64,000 nt of DNA from Arabidopsis thaliana (lineage: Eukaryota > Streptophyta > Magnoliopsida > Brassicales > Brassicaceae): assembly GCF_000001735.4 (NCBI RefSeq), contig NC_003076.8, positions 1,674,001 through 1,738,000 of the forward strand. The letters are read 5' to 3'. A program made the position numbers and the translations under genes. Below, one piece after another: positions 1-11,664 of the stretch. The first letter of the stretch is position 1. Every line of letters starts with the position of its first letter. Under the pieces are notes generated by a model. That model was not told the DNA's origin. It saw only the letters and a program-made list of their open reading frames with translations, and searched no databases.

Positions 1-353
1 TAATTTGGAATTAATCGTTTTATTTATTAATCTGTGTCTGTCTCTATATTTGTAATACGAAACAAATAGTACATCAAATCCTTCACTGCGCACATGTGTG
101 TGTTTGGCCGTTTGCCCATGTTGCATAGAAGGAATATTTATTTCTACAATGTATAACACGATTTTTAAAACAAACACCATATGTATATGCACATGAAATT
201 TCTCAAAACATCATAAACTTAGATATTATTAATGTTTTTCTAAATTGTTGTACTTTTAGAAAATAAATATTGTGTTTTGTCTAAATTTTACCTTAGAATC
301 ACACAACTTACGTGTTGATAAGCTAATACATGTTGCGATGATGAAAAATGCAG

Positions 354-602
354 ATACTAAGCAACTCAACATACAAGAGTGTGGAGCATAGAGTGATAGT
401 GAACTCGGACAAGGAGAGAGTTTCACTTGCCTTCTTCTACAATCCTAAAAGCGATATTCCGATCCAACCATTACAAGAACTTGTATCAACTCATAATCCT
501 CCTTTATACCCTCCCATGACCTTTGATCAGTATAGACTCTTTATCAGAACTCAAGGTCCACAAGGCAAATCCCATGTTGAATCTCATATTTCTCCTCGTT
601 GA
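354..602 (+). CDS. JOX2: JOX2/JAO2 jasmonate hydroxylase, last exon only (AT5G05600-like)
   Basis: This is the terminal exon of a 2-oxoglutarate/Fe(II) dioxygenase. The rest of the gene lies left of the window, and positions 1-353 are its last intron, ending in the acceptor aaaatgcag. The 82 codons begin ILSNSTYKSVEHRV and end SHISPR, then TGA. The exon carries the distal iron-binding His (in VEHRV) and the 2-oxoglutarate-binding Arg-x-Ser (in ERVSLAFF), so the end of the double-stranded beta-helix core is intact. As I recall it, the family member hydroxylates jasmonic acid to 12-OH-JA and so dampens jasmonate signalling in the cytosol. The assignment to JOX2 rather than a paralogue rests on chromosome order as well as sequence. 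Confidence 0.85.
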   Translation: MLSNSTYKSVEHRVIVNSDKERVSLAFFYNPKSDIPIQPLQELVSTHNPPLYPPMTFDQYRLFIRTQGPQGKSHVESHISPR

Positions 603-2264
603 TTGTTTTTCTTTTATTTCTTCCCTTAAAGAAAAATTAATGTTTTGTTATTTTTATGATATTACGTCTGACTTGTATATGTGTACAATCATTTATATTT
701 TGAATTTTCAAAGGATGATTTGCCTTCATGCATGCAAATAACAATATTGAATTGCATAGACATTTTTTTTAACAATAGTTTTAGTTTACAATCATTTTTT
801 AACAACATTCAAAAAAAAAAAAAGAAGTTTACAATCATTTTTAAATTGTCACATCTATTAGTTTGCAAGCAATTTTCAAATAGTATATTATTATAAATCT
901 CTGAGTTTAACGTCTATCAATATCATTTGCACACATTAATTGTTTATTTCCTAATGTGTCGCGCGTCATGTTTGAAAAACGTGGTAAAGTTGATAGTGAT
1001 CATGGTAAAGCTAGGTTACAAAAGAATAGAACTATTATAGAAATGCATAATTGTTGAACTCTAAACGTCACATGATATTATGAAATATGGAATATCGTTG
1101 AACGGTGCTTAATCAACTAAACTATAAAGATTTTCGTTAACATAAATATTTTACAAATTGGTCTTCAGAATTCGATCAAATGCGGTATTGGACGTGAGTC
1201 ACGTGAAGAAAGAATCCCTTGTGGACTATTGTTCTACGTATTGGATAGACAACAATCCACTACAATTTCTTTTCTTTATTTTATAGAGAGAAACAAACTA
1301 ATTCCAAATCTGTATAGAGATACCGTTGAAAAAGTTCATCTTTTATATAGAGTCTTGTGATTGTTTTCGACCTAACAGAGTAACAGATTGTTAGAATTGA
1401 TGTTTAATTTATCGTGTTAGAATCCCCACTTCGATCCTGAATAGATATATAAAAGCATAAAAAAAATCAACAAAATGACGTAAACAATATGAACATGTTA
1501 ATAACTCGAGCTAAACCCTAAACAAACGAACATCGTCGACCTAAAATATATGAATATCAGTAATAAACATCTTAAAACCTTTTTTCTTCTTCTTGTTGCC
1601 CGTGGATAATTTATAAGACCAAGCCACGTCTGATCTATTGTGTGCCTCTCATTCCCATATTTGGATTAATCATTAGATACAATATATGTCAAACCTTTGC
1701 ACTTATACCATTATTACATTTACATTTCATATATTCACTATTAAAGTACTATAATTAGCATGTGCGCTTTCAAGTGGTGGTTTGGCCTTAAGTGTCGAGT
1801 TGGTCAGTAGTGATAATAACATATATATTATTTAGAAAAGTTAATACAGAATATATATTAATACAAAAATGCAAGTTGCATTTTCATTCACACTATCGAC
1901 GGTTGCCTCTTTTTAATGAATTGAATCATTTAAAACAATGTTCTTTTTTATTTACTATACAATTGAATCAGAAATATTACTATACGTTTAGTTTGATATT
2001 AGAAGTTTATAACGTTAATCCCCTCTCTAATACTTTTGGTCGTTAACTAAAGTTCAGATTAACTTATAAATGTTATATGACAAATTGACAATAATGGAAA
2101 ATGGCAGTAGACCAGAGACTCCGTGGCCAGAGATTTAGTGATGGAATAGTCAACAAATGGCTCAATCACTCTCATGGATCGAGTTTTCAAAGGCTGTACT
2201 GAAAACTTATCATAATTTGTAAACTCTTTTTTAGTATTGAATCTAAAGTGTGGTAATTGTTGTA
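603..2264. other. Intergenic spacer, AT-rich
   Basis: This is the 3' flank of the dioxygenase gene followed by about 1.5 kb of AT-rich sequence. Only short ORFs without recognisable motifs are present. I see no RNA gene or coding exon. The one structured item is a direct repeat flanking a poly(A) run, listed separately. Confidence 0.6.
783..842 (+). repeat. 17-bp direct repeat flanking a short A-tailed insert
   Basis: AGTTTACAATCATTTTT occurs at 783-799 and again at 826-842. The 26 bases between are TAACAACATTC, then 13 A, then GA. Direct repeats around an A-tailed insert are the signature of target-primed retroposition. Here the insert would be only the last bases of some transcript plus its poly(A) tail. 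Confidence 0.55.
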
Positions 2265-2825
2265 CAGTAAAATCTCTATAAATTAATAATGTTGGGACCG
2301 AGAAAATTTATTAATTTAGAGAGGTATTAATTTATCGATAAATTAATAATTATTAATTTATAGAAAATTTTTACAAATTTTGTATTATTTTTTATAAAAT
2401 TTCGATATAAAAGTAGTTTTTCTTTATAATTAATCATTTTTTCTAAAATTAATTACAAGGAAAAAATAATTATTAAGTTTAAAAAATAATACAAAGTTTT
2501 TTTGACGTAATAAAAATATTAGAATTAAACTCTACAAATAATTAATAGAAATTGAAGAAAAAATAATACTAGAGTCATATTTCAATAAATATTTTAAATA
2601 GAATATATATATATATATATATATATATTGGTAAATTTACATAATTATTAATTTATAATATTGATGGGACCATATATTTATATAAGATTTTCAAAAAAAG
2701 TTATTATCTTATTAATTTATTAATTTGTATCAATTTTTACATTGGTCCCAACTTAGAACCGGAAGAATTTATTAATTTATAAAAGTTATTAATTTGTCGA
2801 GTATTAATTTATGGAGGTTATACTA
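2265..2825. mobile_element. Emigrant-family MITE (Tc1/mariner/pogo type)
   Basis: The 561-bp non-coding element has terminal inverted repeats. The left end reads CAGTAAAATCTCTATAAATT, and the right end in reverse complement reads TAGTATAACCTCCATAAATT, about 24 bp each. It is flanked by TA on both sides (2263-2264 and 2826-2827). Size, TA target and a terminus resembling CAGTAAAACCTCTATAAATT match the Arabidopsis Emigrant MITE, which is mobilised by pogo-like Lemi1. Several sub-terminal repeats of TTAATTTAT and a second GGGACC/GGTCCC pair support a palindromic organisation. An (AT)n run lies inside, near 2604-2628. There is no transposase ORF. The ends have diverged from each other, so this is probably an old insertion. 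Confidence 0.8.
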
Positions 2826-3330
2826 TACTTTATGAAATTGAAATCACAAATATAACGACTTTTCCCGTCAATTCAGTTTTAGGGATTAGAGACTGCAGGA
2901 GATGAGGTTTTTTCCCCACTATTTTGGTTTTGTGTACATAACAAAACACCACTATAACCACTTAAATTTTGTCAGTACAAACTCTTAGTTAAAATACCAT
3001 ATGAGAGATTATGAAGATCAACCTTACATAAGAATATTTTTTTTTATATTAGCCTAAAGAGAGATTACACACATAAACGATGAAAGTAGTAGAGTCGCTA
3101 CATATACAAACACATGGCATATTTGATCAAAAGTTGACGAAGCTCTCTAAGCAGCTGGTGTCTCTATGACTCTCTCCATGTCTCATACCCTCATTACTAT
3201 TTTAAAACGCCCTTTTTGAGAATCTAACACCAATAATTGTTTTGTATTCATACATTAACAAAAGGATGTTTTGCAATAACTTAAAAAGAAATAAGGAAAA
3301 ATGAGAAAGATGACTCACTCATTCATTCAC
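2826..3330. other. Spacer and 3' flank of AL1
   Basis: The 505 bases are AT-rich and contain no ORF of note. The part next to 3331 is presumably the 3' UTR of the minus-strand AL1 gene. Nothing else is recognisable. Confidence 0.5.
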
Positions 3331-4942
3331 TCACTGTCTTCCTTTCTTAGTGCAGCAAGAAGGGCATTTGTATTGCTTGATGCTCTCTGCTTTGGCTGGT
3401 GTTATCTTCACACACTTCCCATGGTACCAACGTTCACACACATCACAACATATCCAGAACTCGTCGTTTGTGTAGTTTCCTCCACAACTTCCACAGAGTG
3501 TGTCTCCATGCTCATCGTCTTCATCTTCATAGCTCTCTTCCATTAGTTTCGGCGTGCTCTTTGTCTGCCCTTCAATTGATCTCTGCAACAATTCAATACC
3601 AACCAAAACACAACTAATTTATTAATATCAAACCCTTCTCTGTCTTTGAGAAGAAAATACTGTTTTGGGATGGTAAAGATTAGTAAAGAGTTCATTATGA
3701 TACCTTTACGCCGTTTCTGGATTTGCTTCCGAGATCCATGCTTGGTTTACCGTCTTTGATGGGTTTCCTACCCGTCACTACTTCAAAGAGAGTTGGGAGA
3801 TCGTTGATCAGACTAAATAGACGTTTCCTGCTCATTGAATGGAACATACATAATAAGTTCCTAGACCCAGTAGCATAATCTCAGAAGACTATCAAATAAG
3901 CTCATATACCCGCACATATGTAACTTATGAGCTTCATTACCAGCAAAAACATAGACTCTTATAGAACGTAAAGGAAATAAAACTTGAAGGATAACTGGAT
4001 AAGTAACCTAGTGAATACCACGATATCATCAGCTCCGATAGAACAGATATGTATTGAATGTAGTAGCCATTTCTATATCCAAACGATGCACAAGTTCAAA
4101 AAACAGAAGGATTAGTGAAAAATGGTATGCATTTAAAGAAACTTAACCTAAGAAGGAAAGAAGCTCATTGACAAGTAGAGTTAAAGTGACAGAAAGAATC
4201 AGGAAACAAAAACAAAATAGTGATGACACAAGCTCATGAATCATGATACAGTCCATTGTCCAAAGACATATTTTTTCTCATCATTACCACCACAATCTAG
4301 CTAGCACAGTAAAACTATCTTCGACAATTTATAAAAGTCACTGAAACAAGCAAGAACAAAAGGCAAACGTACCTCTCATTGCGATTAAGACGAGCGCCGA
4401 AGTAAGAAGAAACAGAGAGTAACCAACAATCACTGTGGACAGCAACTAAAGAGAGCCAATCTTTACGCTGCATACCATCTCTAGCGAAATTGATTCCAAG
4501 AGCTGGCTCAGGTAGCTCCGGAGGCACTTCCTCAGCTGGAAGATTCACTTCCCATGTCCCATTCGGGTGTCCGTACAAACACAGATTCTCCATTTCTAAG
4601 ACCACCCAATAAACAAAAAAAGGAACAAAATTTATCAAAAAGGGTATCTTTTTCTGAAACTTATCCATGGAAAAAACAAACACAGATCCGAAAAATAACC
4701 ATGGAAAGAGCTCGTTTACCCGGATCGCATAAAGAGTAGAACTTGTCAACATCTAGTAAAAGAGAGGCAAGAACAACAACATGTAAAATTAGAAAGCTTA
4801 ACATTTACGAGAAAATAGGAGAAAATGAGGATAGCGTCGTCGTCTAACCTACGGAGAGAGCTCGAAGAAAACCGGAGCGACGACCGCTAAAATCCTTGAA
4901 GATCTCTTCGACGGTGCGAGGGTTAGAAGACTCAGCGGCCAT
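3331..4942 (-). CDS. AL1: Alfin-like PHD-finger histone reader AL1 (AT5G05610-like)
   Basis: There are five coding exons on the minus strand: 4849-4942, 4720-4752, 4373-4595, 3704-3827 and 3331-3582. They total 726 nt, or 241 aa, the length I recall for AL1. The N-terminal Alfin domain runs from [15 protein letters not shown] to about residue 130 ([28 protein letters not shown]). An acidic linker ([13 protein letters not shown]) leads into a C-terminal C4HC3 PHD finger: [28 protein letters not shown]. The WICCD and CERWYHG aromatic residues are those used to bind H3K4me3 in this family, so it is a nuclear histone reader. The start is the ATG at 4942; the open frame continues upstream into noncoding-like sequence. 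It is divergent from TUBG2 across a 397-bp gap. Confidence 0.95.
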
Positions 4943-5339
4943 AGATGTAGTGACGGAAGAAGCAAAAAGAAAGAAAATTACAAGTATTGTTAGAGAAGAC
5001 CTAAGTAGATAGATCAGTGGTGTTAGAGATGGATTGAGGTCTGCATCAATGGTTTCCAAAATCCGATGCGCACGGACAAGAGAGATAGAGAGAGACCAGA
5101 GTTTAAGACTTTAAGAGTAGTAGTAGTAAAGTAACTTCTGTTTTTGGTCTCTATTTTAAAATGGGCCTGGCCCATGGCCCATCGAGTTGAATTCTGATAA
5201 AACGACGTTTTCTCTCTGTATCTCTCTGTAAATGAGTAAAGAAGAAGCTGAAAGTGTGGCTTTAATGAGTATAGTTTGATCATCCTCTTCAGGCGTAGTA
5301 GTCTCGAAACACTTAGGTAGGGTTTTACAGAGGAAGAAG
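4943..5339. promoter_or_regulatory. Bidirectional promoter between AL1 and TUBG2 with three site II elements
   Basis: The two start codons are 397 bp apart on opposite strands. The gap holds a cluster of TCP-type site II motifs: TGGGCC at 5162-5167, GGCCCA at 5169-5174 and GGCCCA at 5176-5181. Such motifs are typical of promoters of cycling and housekeeping plant genes, which suits a gamma-tubulin gene. No clear TATA box is visible next to the cluster. CT-rich stretches (tctctctgtatctctctgta) lie on the TUBG2 side and probably belong to its 5' UTR. Confidence 0.65.
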
Positions 5340-7719
5340 ATGCCGAGGGAGATAATTACGCTTCAGGTTGGACAATGTGGGAACCAGATCGGTATGGAGT
5401 TCTGGAAACAGCTTTGCCTTGAGCACGGCATCAGCAAAGATGGTATTCTCGAGGACTTCGCTACTCAGGTCCTCTTTCTTCGAATTCGTTTCTATGCATC
5501 GATTAATTGAATTCCATGGTTGCTGGTTTGTTGTTGTTGTTCATAGAATTGTGGATTTGATTGATGAACTACTTGTATGTATGTAGGGAGGTGATAGAAA
5601 AGATGTGTTTTTTTACCAAGCGGATGACCAACACTATATACCAAGAGCTCTCCTCATTGATTTGGAGCCTAGAGTTATCAATGGTATTCAGAATGGTGAA
5701 TACCGGAATCTCTACAATCATGAAAATATCTTCCTTTCTGACCATGGCGGTGGTGCTGGTAATAACTGGGCCAGTGGATATCACCAAGGGAAAGGTGTTG
5801 AAGAGGAAATCATGGACATGATTGATCGTGAAGCTGATGGAAGTGACAGTCTGGAGGGTTTTGTTCTTTGCCACTCTATTGCTGGAGGCACTGGCTCAGG
5901 TATTTTACTTTTTATTGCCAATCCCTATCTTCGTTTAGCTTATGTTTATTCACTGAATGACTTTTTTTTATGTATTTTCACATGAAGGAATGGGATCTTA
6001 TTTGTTGGAGACTTTGAATGATCGTTATAGCAAGAAGTTGGTTCAGACATACAGTGTATTTCCCAATCAGATGGAAACGAGTGACGTTGTTGTCCAGCCC
6101 TACAACTCACTGTTGACGCTGAAGCGGCTTACGTTAAATGCTGATTGTGTTGTTGTTCTTGACAACACTGCATTGAACAGAATTGCTGTGGAGCGTCTAC
6201 ATTTGACTAATCCTACTTTTGCTCAGACCAATTCTTTGGTGTCAACTGTGATGTCTGCTAGCACAACAACGTTGCGTTATCCTGGATACATGAATAATGA
6301 CTTGGTTGGCTTGCTTGCATCTTTGATCCCAACTCCAAGGTGTCACTTCCTCATGACTGGATATACACCGTTGACTGTTGAGCGCCAGGTTAGATATCTC
6401 AATCAGTTTTATAACTAATATCATCAAACCATTTTTATGGGAAGCTGCTGTTATCTGGAACATGACTTCTGAATGTTATGATTGACATTTTCATTGATTT
6501 CCTACTCTCTTATGTGAATTGTTCTTGGCAGGCAAATGTTATTCGTAAAACTACTGTGCTGGATGTTATGAGGAGACTTCTACAGGTGAGCTGTTTGCTT
6601 TCTCCAGTCTTTTTTCGAAAATTGAATTAGATTTTCTTCTAACATGATTGTATTCGCAGACAAAAAATATCATGGTTTCGTCTTATGCTAGAAACAAAGA
6701 AGCTAGTCAGGCAAAGTACATATCAATATTGAATATAATTCAAGGAGAAGTCGATCCCACTCAGGTACTTTTATGTACTAATTTTTTTGTTCGATATATT
6801 GAGGATGAATCGGTAATTCTTTCTTGTTGATGTTATCTGCTCTGTTGTCTCACTACTTGATATTAGGTGCATGAGAGTTTGCAGAGGATACGAGAAAGAA
6901 AGCTTGTCAATTTCATAGACTGGGGACCAGCAAGCATACAGGTTCTAACCGAATTGCGTCGTCAAATTAATTATTGCTTTTGGATTTACCATGGACTTGC
7001 ATCACAATTTTTTCCATATCTTACTCTCAACAGGTTGCTCTTTCCAAGAAGTCCCCGTATGTTCAAACTTCCCATAGGGTAATCTTATATCACTCTATAT
7101 ATATCTGTCATGCACTCATGCTGAGAGTTGGTACTCCTTACAGTTAATGTCTAAGGCTGCAGTTCCTGCTTTAGTAGATACATCGAAGACTCTTAAGTTT
7201 GGTGGTGTATTTGATATTTCAGGTCAGTGGTCTTATGTTAGCAAGCCACACTAGTATCAGGCACCTTTTCAGCAGATGTTTGAGCCAATATGACAAATTG
7301 AGGAAGAAGCAAGCTTTTCTTGACAATTACCGAAAGTTTCCAATGTTTGCTGTAAGTTGACTGCTCAAATATATCGGCTGATGTTTAGTGCAACCCACCC
7401 TATTATTAGCATTGACAGTTAATGTTGAAATCATGAGAATCTACATGTTGATATGGACAGGACAATGATCTTTCAGAGTTTGATGAATCAAGGGACATAA
7501 TTGAGAGTTTGGTAGACGAATATAAGGCCTGTGAGTCTCCAGATTACATCAAATGGGGAATGGAGGTATATAAGCTAAGCTTTTGCCATCTATAGTCACA
7601 CACTAAAGGAAGAACTTATAATGATTATCGAATATATGTGACTCTCTCAGGACCCTGGACAGCTTATGACTGGTGAAGGCAATGCTTCAGGAGTTGCGGA
7701 TCCTAAGTTAGCGTTCTGA
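5340..7719 (+). CDS. TUBG2: Gamma-tubulin 2 (AT5G05620-like)
   Basis: Ten exons: 5340-5468, 5587-5899, 5988-6388, 6532-6585, 6660-6764, 6867-6941, 7034-7078, 7223-7351, 7461-7565 and 7651-7719. They sum to 1425 nt, or 474 aa, the length I recall for TUBG2. Residues 1-43 contain [18 protein letters not shown], the start of the GTP-binding fold. The tubulin signature AGGTGSG falls at about residue 141-147 and is split by the exon 2/3 junction. Gamma-tubulin sits in the gamma-tubulin ring complex and nucleates microtubules at the nuclear surface, cortex and phragmoplast. No lesion is seen in any exon. ATG 5340 is in frame with the conserved N-terminus and is the first in the message. Confidence 0.97.
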
Positions 7720-8540
7720 ACAAAAAATAAAAACTCAAGAGTAAGTCATATGATGTTTCACTTTTAACTGAGATTTTCAGGTCATGATAGGTTTTCTTTG
7801 GTAGGATCAGTAGTAGTAACGATAAAGAGTGTTGGCATTGTAAACCTTGAATAGTATTATGATGTGGATGAGTTTCAATCTATGAGATGAATGTGTTTTT
7901 TTTGGGTACTTTCTAAGATTAAGAGCACCTAAAAGTTGCATAGCAGGAATCTTGAATTGTATTAGTAACATATATTCTTGGAATCCTATGCATATTGAAG
8001 TTACACCAATGTAACATCGTGGACCCCTCCTACCTTAAAGTTTGTAGCTGCGAGAAAACAGGTTGTTCTAATAGTGCAGCAACAAAAACAACCTCGTTTT
8101 AACCTTGAGATGCATGCTTATTAGGTGAGTGAGTGCTAAAATATAAAAGATTTTCTTTTGGGTCGGCAATACAGGAATTTATTCATTGATGGATTTTATC
8201 TAATAGGGTTTTTAAAAAATATTAAAGAAAAAAGAAGGTTTTATCGTTATCTAACATCTCTTATGAATTTATTATCCTACATAAGTTGTCAATAAGAAGC
8301 CTTGTTTCCTTTTTCTTTCTGTATTTCAATATAAGATAAATTTCTGAAACCTGGAACAACAACATCTGCGATTGTTTCTGGGTATTCATTCTTTTCACAA
8401 AGTGTAAAGCTTTAATTTTCGATTTCGCGGAGCTCAAAGTTTCAAACTTTTCCATGTTTCTTGTTTCTTCTAGCTCTGTTCTGTGTACGTCGAAGCAACT
8501 TCCCTAGCACTTTCTCAATTATTTTAAGTTCCAATTCTCG
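7720..8540. other. Spacer: TUBG2 3' UTR and RMV1 promoter/5' UTR
   Basis: The first 200-300 bases are probably TUBG2 3' UTR. A CT-rich stretch, probably 5' leader, precedes the RMV1 ATG (tttctctaattattttaagtt). Small minus-strand ORFs here have no motif. No other feature is seen. Confidence 0.5.
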
Positions 8541-10013
8541 ATGACTGAGCTTAGCTCTCCGAATCTTGACTCCGCCTCGCAGAAGCCAAGAATCTCCACC
8601 GAAAACCCTCCTCCTCCTCCTCCTCACATAAGCATTGGTGTCACCACCGGTGACCCTGCTACGTCTCCGGCGAGAACCGTCAACCAAATCAAGAAAATAA
8701 CGGTACTGCCACTAGTTTTCCTGATATTCTACGAGGTCTCAGGCGGTCCGTTTGGGATTGAGGATAGTGTGAAAGCAGCAGGACCATTGTTAGCCATTGT
8801 TGGATTCATCGTCTTCCCTTTTATATGGAGTATCCCTGAAGCACTCATCACTGCTGAGATGGGAACAATGTTCCCGGAGAACGGTGGTTACGTCGTGTGG
8901 GTCACTTTAGCTATGGGACCTTATTGGGGGTTTCAACAAGGTTGGGTTAAATGGCTAAGTGGCGTTATAGACAACGCTCTTTATCCGATTCTCTTCCTTG
9001 ACTATCTCAAATCAGGAATCCCGATACTCGGTAGTGGGATCCCTCGAGTCGCTGCGATTCTGGTGTTGACTGTAGCCTTGACTTACTTGAACTACAGGGG
9101 TTTAAGCATTGTTGGTGTAGCAGCTGTTCTTCTCGGCGTTTTCTCCATCCTTCCGTTTGTGGTGATGTCTTTCATGTCGATTCCAAAGCTTAAACCTTCG
9201 AGATGGCTTGTGGTTAGCAAGAAGATGAAAGGTGTTAACTGGAGCTTGTATCTCAATACACTCTTCTGGAATCTCAACTATTGGGATTCAGTTAGTACGC
9301 TTACGGGTGAAGTTGAAAACCCGAGTAAAACATTACCAAGAGCTCTGTTTTATGCTCTGCTTCTTGTTGTGTTTTCTTACATCTTCCCGGTTTTGACCGG
9401 GACAGGAGCTATAGCTCTTGATCAGAAGCTATGGACTGACGGGTATTTCGCTGATATCGGTAAAGTTATAGGAGGAGTTTGGTTGGGATGGTGGATTCAA
9501 GCTGCAGCTGCGACATCTAACATGGGAATGTTTTTGGCTGAAATGAGCAGTGATTCTTTTCAGCTACTTGGAATGGCTGAGAGGGGGATGCTTCCCGAGG
9601 TCTTTGCCAAGAGATCGCGCTACAGAACTCCATGGGTCGGGATACTGTTCTCGGCCTCTGGTGTGATTATCTTGTCATGGTTAAGCTTTCAAGAGATTGT
9701 GGCTGCAGAGAATCTGTTATACTGTTTTGGAATGGTTTTGGAATTTATTACGTTTGTGAGGTTAAGGATGAAATATCCAGCTGCCTCAAGACCGTTCAAG
9801 ATACCTGTAGGGGTTTTGGGATCAGTCCTCATGTGCATTCCTCCAACAGTACTGATCGGTGTCATCATGGCATTTACTAACCTGAAAGTTGCGCTGGTGA
9901 GCCTTGCAGCTATAGTGATTGGGCTTGTGTTGCAACCTTGTCTTAAGCAAGTGGAGAAAAAGGGATGGCTCAAGTTCTCAACAAGTTCTCACCTACCAAA
10001 CCTGATGGAGTAA
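8541..10013 (+). CDS. RMV1: Polyamine/paraquat transporter RMV1 (PUT3, LAT1; AT5G05630-like)
   Basis: An uninterrupted 490-codon ORF encodes an amino acid-polyamine-organocation (APC) superfamily protein of the LAT type. A Pro-rich cytosolic N-tail (ENPPPPPPH) precedes about 12 hydrophobic helices, starting [20 protein letters not shown] near residue 53. The conserved [14 protein letters not shown] segment is the substrate/ion site of helix 1 in this family. The plant proteins import spermine, spermidine and paraquat with protons at the plasma membrane. Residue 377 (codon 9669-9671, ATC) is Ile. As I recall, a natural Ile-to-Phe change there in another accession gives paraquat tolerance, so this copy should be the ordinary, sensitive allele. 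It is intronless, as I recall for this gene, and no frameshift is seen. Confidence 0.95.
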   Translation: MTELSSPNLDSASQKPRISTENPPPPPPHISIGVTTGDPATSPARTVNQIKKITVLPLVFLIFYEVSGGPFGIEDSVKAAGPLLAIVGFIVFPFIWSIPEALITAEMGTMFPENGGYVVWVTLAMGPYWGFQQGWVKWLSGVIDNALYPILFLDYLKSGIPILGSGIPRVAAILVLTVALTYLNYRGLSIVGVAAVLLGVFSILPFVVMSFMSIPKLKPSRWLVVSKKMKGVNWSLYLNTLFWNLNYWDSVSTLTGEVENPSKTLPRALFYALLLVVFSYIFPVLTGTGAIALDQKLWTDGYFADIGKVIGGVWLGWWIQAAAATSNMGMFLAEMSSDSFQLLGMAERGMLPEVFAKRSRYRTPWVGILFSASGVIILSWLSFQEIVAAENLLYCFGMVLEFITFVRLRMKYPAASRPFKIPVGVLGSVLMCIPPTVLIGVIMAFTNLKVALVSLAAIVIGLVLQPCLKQVEKKGWLKFSTSSHLPNLME

Positions 10014-10605
10014 AGACCACCGAAGATGGTGATGCTTTTGGTTTTACTTTTGATCTTACAGGTAATGATCATTGCTTCTGGATTTTGGATCAGAACTTAA
10101 AAGCTTATTCTATGCCTTACTAGATGAAGACTTTTCTTTTCAATGGATTTTGGATTTCTTTGATTTTTCATTATACAGTAACTTACACCGCATGGGAGAC
10201 ATTTCTGATCATAGAAAAAGGACAAAATTACTTGCTATATTTCGCCATCTTACACAATCCTCTTAGAGTTTTAGTCGATTCATTGACAACAAGGGATAGT
10301 CTACGTACAAGAAAGAAAAGGAAACAACAACAACAAAACAAGAAGAAGAAACAGTGAACACACAAGCTTATGTTAGTATGTTACAGATAGTATATATAAT
10401 TTTTTTCGTCTATCCAAAATTCTCCTAATTAATAACACTAATGTTTATGACTTATGAGTCTATCACTTAACACTAATTACGTTTTTAACCCTTTGTAACC
10501 CTAATTGGCTCCTGCTTCATGTTGTATATAACTGCTCTCAGAAACCTAAGTCGTCACTCCCTCTCCCTTGGTTCTTTCTTCCTCTTGAAAGCTAGAAAGA
10601 AGAAA
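10014..10605. other. RMV1 3' flank and promoter of the nucleocapsid-like gene
   Basis: The left half is probable RMV1 3' UTR. A TATATAA box at 10525-10531 sits about 75 bp before ATG 10606, and a pyrimidine-rich stretch (cactccctctcccttggttc) follows it. This suggests a normal polymerase II promoter for the downstream ORF. It also argues against the in-frame ATG at 10519, which lies upstream of the TATA box. Confidence 0.55.
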
Positions 10606-11577
10606 ATGGAAGAAGCTCTTAGCGAAGCTCTTAGCAGCTTTGACTTCGATGAACTTGTAGCTTCGCTTGCTGATGCCATCGCAGCAACATCGACTCCCAA
10701 GCCTTTGGTGGAATTTTCACTACATGCTTTGATGGCTGAATTGTTTAAGAGAACTAAAACCTTACCCAAAGCTGAAGTCAGCAGGACATTCTTCAGAGCT
10801 GTTTCCATTGGCTTGCTGAGAGGTAACATTAGGAAAGATCAACTGGAGAGAACTTGTGATGCTGGTAAAGCAATTATCAAAAGAGTTGCTGCAATTCTAG
10901 GGATTGAAATCAGAGACAAGGGTCAAAGAAAGCTTGTTCTAACAAACAAAACTGTGACTTTCTCAAGAATGATAGCTATTTTCCCTCACTGGGCTAGCCA
11001 GCTAATGGTCTCTAAGGAGAGCCTTTTTGTCAACAGGTTTGCTTCTTTCAATGATGCCAATAGATTTCCTGCTCAAACTCATAAGCTTCCTATTGCTATG
11101 CTTCACTCTGGATTTGCTGGTCTGATTCCAAGAGAAAGTGATGATATGGAATTCATAGACCTTATTTGCATGTGTCACTCTGCTTTCATGGCTGAGTTCT
11201 CTCTTCTGATTACTCCTCAAGAACAGAGAAGTTTTCATGCATTGTACGAGAATCAGAAAAGATATACCGAGGCTGCTCGTGGATCTGGATTCAATTCTGA
11301 TGAAAATAGGATCGTTTATCTTTTGAGATTTGGGTTGTTGTCTTCTGATAGTCTTGATAAGATGTTGAAAGTTGCTGCAAGGGTTTCAACTTTGAGTGCA
11401 AGGCAAGAAGAAGCAAGTGTTACAAGAGACAGCTTTACGATCGTTGAAGATCGGGTCAAGATCGTAAATGATGATGCAAAGTGGGATGAGCTATTGAAAA
11501 AAGCCAAGAGAATAGTTGATGCTTCAAGTTCAATGAGGTCTCAGGTTGCTGCTGTTGACTCCTTAGATGGAGTTTGA
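10606..11577 (+). CDS. Nucleocapsid-like protein, probable endogenous viral element (AT5G05640-like)
   Basis: An intact, intronless ORF of 323 codons begins MEEALSEALSSFDF. I recall the reference locus carrying a nucleoprotein-like label. The central and C-terminal pattern is that of the Tenuivirus/Phlebovirus nucleocapsid family (Pfam Tenui_N): a Met/Leu-x-His-Ser-Gly-Phe-Ala-Gly-Leu core near residue 165-175, a helix with CHSAFMAEFSLLITP around 190-205, and a RIVYLLRFGLL segment around 240. The N-terminal third holds basic residues (LLRGNIRKDQLER, IIKRV). No polymerase or glycoprotein ORF is nearby. It has its own TATA box and no stop or frameshift, which suggests selection for a host role, perhaps RNA binding. 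Start 10606 is chosen because the upstream ATG precedes the TATA box. The viral-family link is by pattern, not search. Confidence 0.7.
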   Translation: MEEALSEALSSFDFDELVASLADAIAATSTPKPLVEFSLHALMAELFKRTKTLPKAEVSRTFFRAVSIGLLRGNIRKDQLERTCDAGKAIIKRVAAILGIEIRDKGQRKLVLTNKTVTFSRMIAIFPHWASQLMVSKESLFVNRFASFNDANRFPAQTHKLPIAMLHSGFAGLIPRESDDMEFIDLICMCHSAFMAEFSLLITPQEQRSFHALYENQKRYTEAARGSGFNSDENRIVYLLRFGLLSSDSLDKMLKVAARVSTLSARQEEASVTRDSFTIVEDRVKIVNDDAKWDELLKKAKRIVDASSSMRSQVAAVDSLDGV

Positions 11578-11664
11578 TTTAGTGCTTTATTGAGCTTCTT
11601 TCTTTTGTTTCGTTTGATCTGTTCTTAAGTATAGACTTTCTAGTCTTTCTTTTAAGTTTCTTTA

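Noticed and set aside
10519-10605. Upstream in-frame ATG giving a 29-residue extension of the nucleocapsid-like protein
   Set aside because: The TATA box lies at 10525-10531, downstream of that ATG, so the transcript should start after it.
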